A stretch of DNA of 64,000 nt from Cliona cf. orientalis (Eukaryota > Porifera > Demospongiae > Clionaida > Clionaidae): positions 17,817,775 through 17,881,774 of the forward strand of contig OZ005689.1 in NCBI GenBank assembly GCA_963930775.1. The letters run 5' to 3'. The position numbers were made by a program, and so were the translations under genes. The notes under the pieces are model-generated. The model was given only the letters and a program-made list of their open reading frames with translations. It did no database searches and was not told where the DNA came from. Shown here one piece after another: positions 46,458 through 57,298 of the stretch (its first letter is position 1; each line of letters opens with the position of its first letter).

Positions 46458-47623
46458 GAGGTACATGTAAATACAGAGGTAAATTACATGGACATACACA
46501 TACATTCACGGATAATTCGACATGCATGTTACTTGTACGGTTATGGACGAGGATAAAGGAACTAGTACCAGTGCAGCAAACTTCATAAACAGCTACTGAG
46601 AAGACCTTGTCAATGTATCAGTCTCAGAATCACTGTTGAGTCAACAGCCACTATCCTCGTTGACATCCACACAAACCCCAGCTCAAATGTGCCAGCTTGG
46701 ATACATACCTTTCCCACCGTATATGATCTCATGCAAGACTAGTCGACTCTCCTTCCTCATGTTTGTCGCTGGCTTTAAGCCCTTCTCTCCTTCCTCCTCC
46801 CCCCAATTTTACAAGTACATCATACATGTACATGCACGCATACATGCACACGCACACTCTTCAACATGCACACAAACTCTCCCTGTTTACTATACATGTA
46901 CCTTAGCTTTCCAAATCTTAAACAATGAGCAGACTCATCCTCACAGTGAGAGCATCACATCCAGTCAGTTGGTAGACTCACAGCGCAGTACAGAGCCTTC
47001 ATTTTCTACAACAAAGGTATAAAAGTTTTCACAACCTGCACAACGCAGTACAGAGCCTTCAAAATTACATTCTCTACAACAAAAGGTATACTGAGCTTTT
47101 CATAACCATAGCTCATACCAAACAGCGCACACAGCTAGCTAGTAAATTCACAGCTACGAATGGCTATCTCATGTGTCACACTCCTTTGTACTTTGCCAGA
47201 AGTACTTCATGTTGAATCACACCCAGGGGTGTTTATTACATGCAGCCTTAGCTATAAGAACAATCATAGACAACTTACGAAGTGTAGAGTCCATTGCTTC
47301 TCTCGATATCTTCTCCCTAAGACCAGGACCGCTGTACTGGCGCTCTCTCTGTGGCCATCTTTCCCGGCAAATTCATTATGGCGCTAACCGCGTGGTGTAA
47401 TACGGAGCGTATACGGAAACATTGAATGTTGAGCTATGTACGTACAAAATGCTCCGTTTCTTGAAAAATTGTGAACTGAGGCACGGGTGACCCGTGTACA
47501 ATTTTTTGGCCATAACTCGGCTTAGGAAACTTTTTAGAGCCTGGCTCTTTGACCGTTGAACTCTACAGTAAATTCTGCGTCGACCTATCGCGAGTGGTCG
47601 GTTTTTCCATAGCGGGTCACATA
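45683..47623. mobile_element. 1.9-kb non-autonomous element with ATGTGACCCGCTATGG ends
   Basis: Left ATGTGACCCGCTATGGAAAA continues ACTGACCACTCGCG; the right end reads CGCGAGTGGTCGGT then TTTTCCATAGCGGGTCACAT. The arms match for about 34 bp with one mismatch. AT lies on both borders. No transposase is seen inside; the interior holds an (AG)n tract and unremarkable DNA. The GTGACC start is shared with family T. Confidence 0.88.
46380..46458 (+). repeat. (AG)n microsatellite
   Basis: Nearly pure AG dinucleotides with a few interruptions, just right of a G-rich stretch (46316-46375). It produces a serine-leucine shadow frame on the minus strand. Confidence 0.95.
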
Positions 47624-47960
47624 TTTCGATTAATATCCGGCTTGAAGGACCAAAAAATGTTGAGCTCTCTCAGATGTGAAGAGATTTAGGTTGACTGACC
47701 GATCATGCAACTCACACTTGACGACCAGAACCAAATTTAACTAGAATAGACAATACATACTTAGCACATTTTATTATAGCAAACAGCATGCATGCAAAAT
47801 AAAATAATTCAAGAAAGTTCCATTATCCATTCGTGCATTAAAGACAATGACAGTCAATCAGTATCTTGGTGCCTTCTACTAAGTCTTACACTCAGGCCCT
47901 ATCCTTGTGGAATCAAGGAAAATACTGCACTCCTGTGTCAAAATTCCCATCCCAGGTACT
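47624..47960. other. Non-coding; no feature seen
   Basis: No supported gene between the large inverted-repeat element and the next coding remnant. Confidence 0.4.
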
Positions 47961-49025
47961 TTATATCACTTTGTTCGTCTCCTTGACCGTTAAATACCGT
48001 GACAGGTTTGTCATTCGGTAAAGGCGCCTGTAGTTGAGCTTGGCCCTAAAAAAATTTTCCTTGTTGGCTAGAATCACCAATGCTAAACACATGACAGCAA
48101 GGATGTTGCTCATATGTCCCCGTGTGTCGCATCGCACCCCTTCGAGTGCATTTCTGATGACACGAGTCGGATATGGCCTTCTCTGAATGGCTAGGACCTC
48201 TCTGTTTTTTACATCAAGGGTGTCCTTGAGCAGAGGAGTTGTGGCCAGTATCAATCTGTCCATGTCACCTGCAGTCGTCAGCCTGCTAGATAAACTCCCC
48301 TCGGTAAGCAGGGTACACACAGATGGGGAAAAGTTGATAACTCTGGAATGGACTGTGGTGAGTGGTACCATCTTCAACTCCTTCACAAGCTTCTGTGCCA
48401 CCTTCCTCAGTGTTGGCTGGTCCATTGCCATGGTTAAGAACGCCTTCATTGACATTTCTGACGGCAGATTCTGTGGCACAAACACATGGGACACATTCGT
48501 TGGCAGTCATGGTATCCCTTACGCAAGTATCCCCCAGTAGTTGCTTAGCACTTATCACCGCGCCCATTTCAATGAGATTGTGAATGAACTGATTCACTGT
48601 GATATCAGCAGCCCTGGTGGTGGCCATAAGGGAATCACGGCCTGCCTTCAACATCTCCAAGAACGTCAGCATAGCTGACGCCATCGCACGTGTGGTAGCC
48701 GTAAGTGATCCCATTGGTATCCAGATCTTTTCCAGTTTCGGTCTGTTGACGTACAGAAATCCATCACGTACAGTGGCTAAGGAACACAGGTCAACCCTCC
48801 GTGTTCTGGCCAGGGCACCTAAGGTACAATATCGTATGCCTTCAAGACACTGTAGATCTGTGAGTCTGTAACTAAGAATTGACTAAACTCACACTGATTG
48901 TCCCAAGAGCGCCTGGACCTGTCAGTGTACCCTGAATTGCAGCCTGCATGGGCTGTGATGAGGTTCTGTATGTATCCAGAGAAGCCATGATTCAACACAC
49001 GGGCATCTCTAATGATTTCACCCAT
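47961..49025 (-). pseudogene. Unidentified coding remnant
   Basis: Three minus-strand frames overlap or follow one another: one starting MGEIIRDARVLNHGFSGYIQ, one with MGSLTATTRAMASAMLTFLE, MLKAGRDSLMATTRAADITV and SAKQLLGDTCVRDTMTANEC, and one with SEMSMKAFLTMAMDQPTLRK, INFSPSVCTLLTEGSLSSRL and LAVMCLALVILANKENFF. The amino-acid texture (amphipathic helices, ordinary hydrophobic cores, few rare residues) looks like real protein rather than a shadow. I do not recognise the family. Whether it belongs to a host gene or to a mobile element is open, and I make no functional claim. Confidence 0.45.
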
Positions 49026-49472
49026 TGATAATTTTTACATAGGGGCTTGACCTCAGATGCTTTAAGGCGGGACCAAGGGTAATTTGATGTGAGAATTCTG
49101 ATAAACCACAAACCATGCCCATACGGACATTACGATATGACGTCATACTCTACTAACAGGTGGTTAAAGTTTAGGGGTTGACCTCAGATGTTTTAAGGCG
49201 GGATCAAGGGTAATTTGATGCGAGGATTCCAATAAACCACAAACCATGCCCACACAGACGTTACTTTTTAAGATGAGGCAGTATTGCCATAAACGTGCCC
49301 TGTGTGGGATTCTTTGGTGTAGGTTTGATCACACTGCAATGTCACTTCGAATATCTAATTCACCATATTGAATGTGTTGGTGCTGTACCTGTGTTCATTG
49401 ACCATTTCTTTAACAGTTCCTCTGAATCTGGGCCTGAAAGTAATCGACCAGGTGTTGCAATTCTTCTGTAAA
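49026..49472. other. Non-coding, with a 100-bp class direct repeat
   Basis: AGGGGCTTGACCTCAGATGC, TTTAAGGCGGGACCAAGGGT, AATTTGATGTGAG and ATAAACCACAAACCATGCCC at about 49040-49120 recur at about 49172-49252 (spacing near 132 bp) with a few substitutions: an old tandem duplication. Confidence 0.7.
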
Positions 49473-50122
49473 TGTGACCAGATTTGGGAAAATCCTCCAT
49501 ATGAAACGTTTTCAGAAAATTGAGATCGATGCATGGTTCATAAGCTCTAGCATAGAGCTAACCTGCGTTCAAGTCTTAGGCCGATCGCGTGCTTAGTTGT
49601 TGATATACAGTGCTTTGTTTGCGATCACACCACTCGAGAAATTACGGTTTGCTATGCATGCGTATGGCGTTTCCGCATACTACGCGTGACCCAAAAATCA
49701 ATTAAATAGACCTGGGCGAAGCCGTTTGAAATGAATGTAAAGGTCGAGCAAGAGTTCAATTTCGTTGTTGACAACAGCCAATTGTTCCTAGATGCCCAAC
49801 AAGCTATAAAGGTGAGCAAACGTACAGTAGTTCGATGAACCTACCTGTATCTCGGTAGAGAATTCTAATTAGCGCCCATAGCAACGGGCTCCGTGTACGG
49901 CGGCTGTGCCAACTAGGTGGGTCAAAATGAAGGCTTATTTCGCCTTCATATAGCATGATTAGGCTCCGTAGAAGATAGCAACAGTTAGAAGAAGGGTTGT
50001 TAGACATGTATATGACAAAATCTGGACTTTGACAAATTTCGACTGGAGCTACTAAAAACGGGCATTGCGCGAATCACGCGCGGATCCCATACAGAGGGTT
50101 TTCCCTCCCAAATCCGGTCACA
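49473..50122 (+). mobile_element. Family T element, complete copy
   Basis: Left TGTGACCAGATTTGGGAAAA then TCCTCCATATGAAACG; right GGATCCCATACAGAGGG, then CCCAAATCCGGTCACA: inverted repeats with several differences. The internal 35-codon frame is open (MNVKVEQEFNFVVDNSQLFL, DAQQAIKVSKRTVVR, stop) and crosses GGTGAGCA. 650 bp. Confidence 0.85.
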
Positions 50123-50691
50123 AATATTCCTCCCCTGTTTTTTTTCAGATGGCTAGGGAAATGATACATAAGACAGCATATTTACTCACCATAAACTGAC
50201 CATTGGATATACTTGCATCAGCGAGGAGTAGAGTCCACGTGCTCAAGAGACTGCTTTATGTGTTTTATCCACAACTCAGGAACTCCTGTGTGTGAAATAT
50301 AAAAAATACTCTGACAGTTATTTACCTACTTCATTTGAGGCAAAAATTGCTTTATCTTGTCTCCCCCTGGCCAATTCGAAGAGCCCTTGGATCAGTCAGC
50401 TTCAGAGGAGGGTGTCTGCATTGAGCAAGTTTGCTATCATGACCACTCCTGTCCTTTTATTGAATATGAATGTACTATGATGGCTTCTGCTTCTTGATGG
50501 TCTGCATCTTTTCATCAGAATCTGATTGGGGTCTACAGTTCATGAAAGACAACAGGATGATTATTTATAGTCAATATTATGATATGCTGGATTTACGTGA
50601 AACCCTTTCGTGGGCCTTGGCTGCCACTCTCCTGGAAGTGCACCTTCTTCCCTGTCGGGTTGCCTTTCTTACTCCTAGAGATACCGTAAAT
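50123..50691. other. Non-coding; no supported gene
   Basis: Short overlapping frames at 50292-50709 show no recognisable motif. Confidence 0.4.
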
Positions 50692-51092
50692 CTGGAAATT
50701 TTCGTGTAATAAAACTTTCGTAATAAAAAATTTCGTGTTTAAAAATTTTCGTAGGACGACTCAGCCTACGAAAATAATTTTACATCGAAATTTTATTAGC
50801 AATGCTTTTACTTACAAAGAAGATCACGAAAAGGCCTACAATCTAGTGAGCAGCCGTCGACAACAAAACTGAGATAGGTAGGCTGCAAGGTTGATCGACT
50901 CTTGAACACGCGGACCGCCCCGTACTGCACTGCTGGCTGTAGCTGTACGTACGTACGTTCGCGCATGCGCACACGCTCTAATATTTCGCTGCTTTAAAAT
51001 TTCAACGTAGAAAATATTTCGTGATATTTAATTTCGTAGTCGACAGGGACTACGAAAATATTTCAACAACGAAATTTTCCAGATTTACGGTA
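50692..51092. mobile_element. MITE with TACCGTAAATCTGGAAATTT ends
   Basis: TACCGTAAATCTGGAAATTT and AAATTTTCCAGATTTACGGTA are inverted repeats; inner arms also pair (TTTCGTAGGACGAC, with many TTTCG and CGAAA words). TA at both borders. 401 bp, non-coding. Confidence 0.9.
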
Positions 51093-52040
51093 GTTTAAAC
51101 AGTTCAATAATAAAAATTTAATTAAGTCTGAGCCAGACTGGTCTAATCCCAAATGTTGACTTAGCCCCCCGAAGCGTGAAATTGTGTTTCATAAGAGTGA
51201 TAGAGAATTCATATTTTGAAAGTTTGGCCATTTTTGAGCTTTTTGTACAATTCATTCCCACATTCAATTTGGGAGTAGCTATACTGGCTCTAAAATGTAA
51301 GATTGCATGATTCCTAATTTTGTTGTGAGCTACTTGACTGGGTGTTTCCAGTATGATGATTGATCAGTTAATTATCAAGAACACTAACACTAACATTGCT
51401 GATTTGTTGTTCACTTACACTAGTTACAGAATTTGATGATATTGATATAATAATGTGGCCAATTTCATTTATTACTTGACTAAACTTATCCATCTATCTG
51501 ACATCGAGGATTGAGTAATTATACAACCGTGTATGAATGCCCTGGTAGCTACTTCTACGTTCCTATTGTCACGGGTTAGTCGTTTGGTTTAAGTTTGTAC
51601 ATAGGTATTATATATAATAGTTCCTAGTTGGAATTTCACCGAATTACATTGGGCAGGACAAACGAAACAGTCTATTGTCACAGATTTTTGTATTATGCAT
51701 GCGGGCCGACAGACTTCAAACTAATAGAGTGTAAAGGAGTGCGAGAAAACATCGAGCTCGCAATCGCCCACCCTTGAATTGCAGCGTTCGAGGAGGCGGG
51801 GCCAATGTGCTATAATTGTGTTGCTGTATACAGTCTGAATCCATGCAGGCGTGCGGTGACAAACTGCGAATTCATTTTGCCCAACATTTCTTTTATGGAT
51901 AACGAATGGCAATCTCGCCACAATATTAAAGCTACAGGTAGCTTCTCTGCGTATAGCGTATTCTCGTGAGCCAGAACTTCACCCTTGTGCATGAAGGTCT
52001 GGCTCAGATGATTGCATATGTAGCCATTATACAGAGTCTA
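51093..52040. other. Non-coding; no supported gene
   Basis: Two overlapping minus-strand frames at 51721-51992 show no recognisable motif. No paired termini found. Confidence 0.4.
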
Positions 52041-53596
52041 TATTATTCCTCGTGTTTTGAGCTCCAACAGCAGTTAGAAGAGGAGATTGCTATGCTAAGG
52101 CGGTCGACTCCGCGATACTAGCTTAATGAACGTTTCCCATGCTTTTGCTATGATATTCAGTAGAAAGATTCGATAACAGCCGTTTCGACGACGAACAATG
52201 CTTCATTTTTTGCTGACAGTGCAATTTTCATAAGGTATGGTATGGTATGGTGGGGCATATAAACGACCAATTCGGTGACAGCTGATGTCATATTGCAGCG
52301 AAATGCAGAGGCAGGCGAGGTGATCACCATAGAATTAGAAAACCTTCAACTTATGGACGGATGTGAACAGGATATGGTGGGAAAATGGTGGAGATAGTGG
52401 GTAGAGGAGATAAAGACGGCAGATGAGATCGCTAGGGAAGAGGCTCGGAGGCAATGGAAGAGGGGGTGGGAGGAGAAAAAGGTGAGAGGGCAAAAAAATG
52501 GAGAAAGAGAAAAAGGAGTGAGGCCAGGATTAATGAACTGGACAACATCAGAAAAGGATTGCAGAAGTGGAGCAATTGGGAAGTGAGGATGGAAATGGAA
52601 GAGCAGAAAAGGAGAGAAGAGTGGAAAGACGAAGAACAGAAAAGGAAAGATAAAGTGGAGGAGAACTGGAGGAGCGAGTTGGAAGAGAAGATGAAAATGG
52701 GAGAATAGAAAAGGAGTGGAAAGATGAAGAACAGAAAAGGAAAGACGGAGTTGAGAACTGAAGGAGCGAATGTGAAGAAAAGATGAAATTAGAACAACAA
52801 AGGAGTGGGAAAATGAACAACAGAAAAGGAGAGACGGAGTGGAGAACTGGAGGAGCGAGTGTGAAGAAAATGGAAGAACAGAAAAGAAGAGTGGGAAGGC
52901 GAAGAACAGAAAAGGAAGGATGGAGTGGAGAATTAGAGAAGCGAGTGTGAGAAGATGAAAATAGAAGAACAGAAAAAGAGAGAAGAGTGGGAAGACCAAC
53001 AGCAGAAAAGGAGACAAAATAGAGGAAAAGTGGAGCGAGTGGGATGACAAGATTAATGCCAAAGAGCAGAAAGGAGAAACGAGGAGGATGAGCAATGAGT
53101 CACAAGCCACAAGGCAGAGTGAGTGGGAGGCTAATATGAGGAAGTGGAGAGAGGAGGAACACAGTGAGAGGATTAGGACGGATGAAGAATTGGGCGAGTC
53201 AAGGAGAGAAAGGAAAGACAAGGGAGAGAGCAGGGAGGAACAAAAAGTGGCAAGAAAAATTGGACAAAAGAGCGAAAGACGTGGAGGGAACAAGAGTGGC
53301 TGACCAAGGAACAAGAAAAGCAGGGCAAGATAATGAAAATGGAGCAGACTCTTGACACCCTTTGGACGAAGCAGTGCCAGCTGATGAACGACTTAGATAT
53401 GATGGAGCTTGAGCTGAAGCAAGCTGGCACTGTGAATCACCCCAGTCCCCTCACTCACATGGTGACAGACGACGGCGGGAATCCCAGTTACAGTCCCAGC
53501 CATAGTAGTTCCAGTCACAGTCCCCGCCATAGCCGTAGTCCCAGCCACTGTCGAAGTCACACCCCAAACGGTAGCCCTAGGTCCAGGCCCTTCTAG
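52041..53596 (+). pseudogene. Decayed coiled-coil gene with KR/E repeats and a Ser-Arg tail
   Basis: A leading block near 52065 reads LQQQLEEEIAMLRRSTPRY, with a possible second exon after TGTCATATTGCAG (52296) reading RNAEAGEVITIELENLQLMD. From 52454 the plus strand encodes RMEMEEQKRREEWKDEEQKR, KDKVEENWRSELEEKMKMGE, and the unit EEQKR..EW.DEEQKRK..VE.NWRSE.E recurs about every 75-80 bp in shifting frames to about 53040. 53088-53330 continues with WEANMRKWREEEHSERIRTD; 53333-53596 ends with TLWTKQCQLMNDLDMMELEL and a tail of SPSHSSSSHSPRHSRSPSHC. This is a charged, single-helix or coiled-coil protein with an SR-like tail. Lesions at most repeat units show decay. I cannot name the family. Confidence 0.55.
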
Positions 53597-53621
53597 CCAG
53601 AGGAGTTCAAAGAAAATTAGT

Positions 53622-54005
53622 TACCGTAGAAACTGGTTGTTAAGCGCATGCGCTTATAACACGCGGCAGCAAGAAAATATGTGCTTAACAAAAAGTATGC
53701 GCTTAACAGGAAGTATGCGCTTAATTAAAAGCGCTAAAACACGGTAGGTGGGGCGTGCGTAAAGAACGTGTCGAGGGTAGAAAGGCCTACAGCGGTGGCC
53801 AAGAAGCGACCAGAGAGCGTAATTCTCGACGTTTTCTTCTCCAGCCTACTTCTTTCCGGGCTCATGTAACCGACCGCTCATTCTTTAGCTGGCTTGCTCG
53901 GCATATGCACCTAACAAAGAGCGGTAAAGCTCGCACAAAACTATGCGCTTAATAAAAAGTATGCGCTTAACAGCGAGCAGCGCTTAACAACCAGTTTCTA
54001 CGGTA
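53622..54005. mobile_element. MITE with TACCGTAGAAACTGGTTG ends, GCGCTTAA-rich
   Basis: Left TACCGTAGAAACTGGTTGTT and right AACAACCAGTTTCTACGGTA are perfect inverted repeats extending into AAGCGC. The interior repeats TATGCGCTTAA on either side of a unique core. TA at both borders. 384 bp. Confidence 0.92.
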
Positions 54006-54222
54006 CCGTATTTTTGGCTCTACAACATTCGCTGAGGAGCAAGGATGAAAGTCAGTATGGGCGTAGATATATAATAATATTCACTAACATTCTTCCAATG
54101 TCCGACATGACACATACCCTTTCTATCAATGTGTATGTGGTGGAAGCACAACACATTATGATTGTGTATTATCCTTGACTCTCTAGTAACTATTCATATT
54201 ACTGCATTTTTTTTTTCAAGGT

Positions 54223-54603
54223 ACACTAAGCAGAAAAAAAATTGTCCAGAAAACCACATAATAGACCTAGGATGCACAGTAGAGCCATACAAAGCAAGCA
54301 AACAACCTATACTCCAATTCTGAGAAAGTTTCTAAATAATGCACACCACGGGTATTCCCCGTTTTTCACGTAGCGCGTGGGCAGAAAACATTGCAAACTC
54401 ATGGCTTCCCTATACAAACATATGGGAAAACTTTAAAGGGCCATAACTTTAATTGTAAGGCGTGAATCAAAAATCTGTCCGGTCAAATCTCTAGTTTCGA
54501 CCCATTCTGCGTGCCCATGTAAAAATTGTCCCCCCAATTGCTCCCAAACCCCCCATGAATTAGATTATTTATTTAATATGCTTTTTTTTTCTACTTAGTG
54601 TGT
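54223..54603. mobile_element. MITE with ACACTAAGYAGAAAA ends, copy 2
   Basis: ACACTAAGCAGAAAAAAAAT on the left and TTTTTTTCTACTTAGTGTGT on the right are inverted repeats. The interior includes GGGCCATAACTTTAATTG and CGACCCATTCTGCGTGCCC, which match the reverse strand of the copy at 22950-23310. Confidence 0.85.
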
Positions 54604-54690
54604 AATTTTCTCTATAACAATTTTTGCATATAGCAAAGGATACATGAATAGCTATTAGCTAATACAATGCATGTACCCAATCAAAAATGA

Positions 54691-55605
54691 TCAATTCTTC
54701 AGCTTTGATCTAGTCCTTGCTGCCACAGGAGTCCAAGATTGTGTCTTGCGAGTCCATAAAGATAGCCCTGGAGTGCCATCAATCTCTTTGTAGTGAATAC
54801 TGGCTGCCTCAGATGGAATCACTTCATCTAGGTCACAGTCTGATCCTGAGTCAGCATCAGGGTCTGGAACAGCATGGATCGGATGATCTGGTGGAAACCT
54901 ATGCCGTACATATTGAGGAACTGGGATCTTCCTTCTCCTTTTAGCCACTACAGGGGTCCAACCAGCTTCACTCGACTCAGTTTGGCGAAACGATACTCCA
55001 TGCTCACCATCTCTAACTTCATATTCAACGTGGGCACACTTTGATAAGTCAACTACAGCAGGTGGTGATTTCTCCTTGGACACTGAAGTATGTTGCAATT
55101 GAGCAAAAGTAATAGCAGTACTTTTAGACTGTATTGGAGTAGACTTTGATGGAAGGTCATGATCAGATGGGGTAGATTTTGATGGAGAGTCATGACCAGA
55201 GTGGTTAGCAGCAGTAGCAGATGGGGTGTTATTTGGCAGCACAGAAGATGTAGTAGCTTGATTAGTCTTACTAAAACTATTTAGGGGTAATTGACTAGCC
55301 TTAGCTCTCCTCCTTTTCCTCTTCTTCTTTCTCTTGGATCCATCAACTTTTTCAGGGGCAGGGGCAGGCCAGAATAGGCTAACAGAAAATCCATCAGGGG
55401 TGCTCCTAGCTGTCCATAAAGCCTCATTTAGTTTCAAACAGCTTACTTGTAGCTGGACACAAAGAGACAGTGGGAGCCCTATGCTTGACATGACAGCAAA
55501 GTCTCCCTCCAGAACAGACACTCTGATAGGTTTGTCAGCCATTAAAAAAGATGTGTACTTGTCTATGTTTAATCTTATTGATAATCTGCGACACTTGACA
55601 AGCAA
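54691..55605 (-). CDS. Intact 304-residue orphan ORF with duplicated C-terminal motif
   Basis: The longest intact, non-repetitive frame in the window, uninterrupted from ATG (55605) to stop (54691). Residues 1-80 are ordinary folded-looking sequence (LEGDFAVMSSIGLPLSLCVQ, EALWTARSTPDGFSVSLFWP). Residues about 90-105 are a basic cluster (KRKKKRKRRRAK), a likely nuclear or nucleic-acid signal. A Ser/Pro/Thr-rich linker with repeated SPSKSTP follows. The C-terminal third holds two related modules: VEYEVRDGEHGVSFRQTESS..GWTPVVAKRRR (about 190-230) and IHYKEIDGTPGLSLWTRKTQ.SWTPVAARTRS (about 265-300), separated by an acidic DPDADSGSDCDLDE. A WTP(V)(V/A)A+ ending is shared. No known domain is recognised; the pattern recalls repeated ORF1-like proteins of early-animal mobile elements, which is inference. 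A methionine at residue 22 (MADKPIRVS) is an alternative start. Confidence 0.6.
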   Translation of the reverse strand: MLVKCRRLSIRLNIDKYTSFLMADKPIRVSVLEGDFAVMSSIGLPLSLCVQLQVSCLKLNEALWTARSTPDGFSVSLFWPAPAPEKVDGSKRKKKRKRRRAKASQLPLNSFSKTNQATTSSVLPNNTPSATAANHSGHDSPSKSTPSDHDLPSKSTPIQSKSTAITFAQLQHTSVSKEKSPPAVVDLSKCAHVEYEVRDGEHGVSFRQTESSEAGWTPVVAKRRRKIPVPQYVRHRFPPDHPIHAVPDPDADSGSDCDLDEVIPSEAASIHYKEIDGTPGLSLWTRKTQSWTPVAARTRSKLKN

Positions 55606-55897
55606 AGAACTGAGTGAGTATAAAGGATATAAAATTTAATAGAGAGTATATAGCTGTGTCTGTGATAGACTCGCACATCAAACATTACATTATGCATAGT
55701 AAAGTATAAACGCCTTATTACCTCTATGGGGCTGATAGAGCAAAGGGAGGGGCCGGAGAACTGTCAGAGCGACTTAATGATTGAAGTGATATCCGAATCC
55801 AAAAGTAAATAGCCTGCCACACAATCGCTTGAGATCTTAACCACGCCCTCTATTAGATAAAATTTTTAAATTTTACACGTGCATTTTCCAGCATGGA

Positions 55898-56096
55898 TAC
55901 CGTAAGTCTGGTTTTAATGGCAAGTATCTATTAATTGCGAATTGCGACTTTTTCTACATTTCACAATTAATACATTCTCAAACATCAACGTGTGCATATA
56001 CTACAGTACGGTACGGGGTCGTCCATCGCAATTATTGGATTCACAATTTGGCCAGACTTGACAAGAATGCGATTATTAAAGTACACAATTACGGTA
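55898..56096. mobile_element. MITE with TACCGTAAGTC and ACAATTACGGTA ends
   Basis: TACCGTAAGTCTGG and, at the right, CACAATTACGGTA share TACCGTAA(G/T)T in inverted order. The interior pairs less well than in the other TACCGTA elements. 199 bp, AT-rich. Confidence 0.65.
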
Positions 56097-56287
56097 TACG
56101 GGCGCATATTAGTAGGAAATTGAGGCTAAAGGTACTCTAGCCCTAGCCCTAGCCTAGGCTAGCCTGCCTAACAGCCACACGATCGCGCGTACGATTAGCG
56201 AGCTTAACCACGCCTTAAGTATAATTAAGCATGCAGTGACGTGGCTACATCATATACAGGCGCATATTAGCAGGAAATTTAGGCTAA

Positions 56288-56786
56288 TATACTGTACCCT
56301 CGCGAAAGAGGGTCCGTGGGCGGTGCAACTTACATTGGGCCAAGATTGGAGGATGGGCCAATATCTGAGGTATCAGTATCGCATCGAAAAGAGTGTGCAG
56401 GTAAGTTACACGCATTACCTTCACATTTTAAATGGCAGCGACTACTATTGATTTTAGCCTTATTCAAGCAGAATCCAGAGCAAGAGTGACCGCAATACTT
56501 CACCATGTCGTTGATTGCAGCCGTATTAAGTGGGCATGGTTACGATAGCTAGCTGTGCACAATCATTCATTTGTGCTGAAATGTGGCTTATACGGCTGTT
56601 CATCAGGTGATATATCGATCTTACATAGATTATTCAAAGTTTAGTCGTCATAAACCAGCTATTTGAGTTGCGATTTCAAGGACAGCTACACATGGGCACA
56701 TATTTGAGTAAACACTAGACTAGCAGGAAATTGAGCCTGAAGTGGGGGTTGGCTGACATTCCATAGTGGGCCTTCTTTCGCGAGGG
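56288..56786 (+). mobile_element. Family M element, copy 3
   Basis: Left end TATACTGTACCCTCGCGAAA then GAGGGTCC; right end GGGCCTTCTTTCGCGAGGG. The left end is inverted-repeated by the intact right end of copy 4 (GGACCCTCTTTCGCGAGGGT, then ACGGTATA). It carries CAGGTAAGTTACACGC, a donor-like site at the same place as in other copies. Confidence 0.9.
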
Positions 56787-57298
56787 ACGAAAGAGGGCCC
56801 ATGGGAAGTGCACCTTACATTGGGCCAAGATTGGGGGATGGGCCGGTATTCGAGATATCAGTATCACGTTTATATGCGAAAAAGCACCCAGATAAGTTAC
56901 CCACGCTGGCATCATAAGTAGAAGCGGCTACTATTGATTTCAGCCTTATTCAAGCACGGTTACTAATCCAGAGCAAGGGTGGCCGTGATACTTCACCATG
57001 TGTCGTTCAATGGGCGTGGATATGATCGCTAGCTGTGTACGATGGTTTATTTGCGCTAAAACGTGGCATAAAGCTAGGTAGGCTTAGTTTTATGGCTGTT
57101 TACCATATTATTTATCGATCTTACTTGGACTATTTGAAGTTCAGTCCTCATAAACCAGCCGTTTGAGCTGCGTTTCAAGGGCAGCTACACATGGGCGCAT
57201 ATTCGAGTAAACAGTAGACCTTAGCAGGAAATTGAGCCCAAAGTGGGTGGGTGGGCCGACATTCCGTAGTGGACCCTCTTTCGCGAGGGTACGGTATA
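56787..57298 (+). mobile_element. Family M element, copy 4, fused to copy 3
   Basis: Begins ACGAAAGAGGGCCCATGGG directly after the GCGAGGG right end of copy 3, so part of its own left end is missing or shared. Right end is complete: GGACCCTCTTTCGCGAGGGT followed by ACGGTATA. Together the pair forms a head-to-tail tandem. Confidence 0.9.

Noticed and set aside
46204-46527. Ser/Leu-rich minus-strand ORFs
   Set aside because: Produced by the (AG)n microsatellite.
52346-53314. 322-residue hydrophobic minus-strand ORF that looks like a membrane protein
   Set aside because: It is the antisense shadow of the Lys/Glu-rich repeat on the plus strand (CTT, TTC and CTC codons); no independent motif.
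54717-55639. Plus-strand ORFs at 54717-54944 and 55334-55639
   Set aside because: Antisense shadows of the intact 304-residue minus-strand frame.
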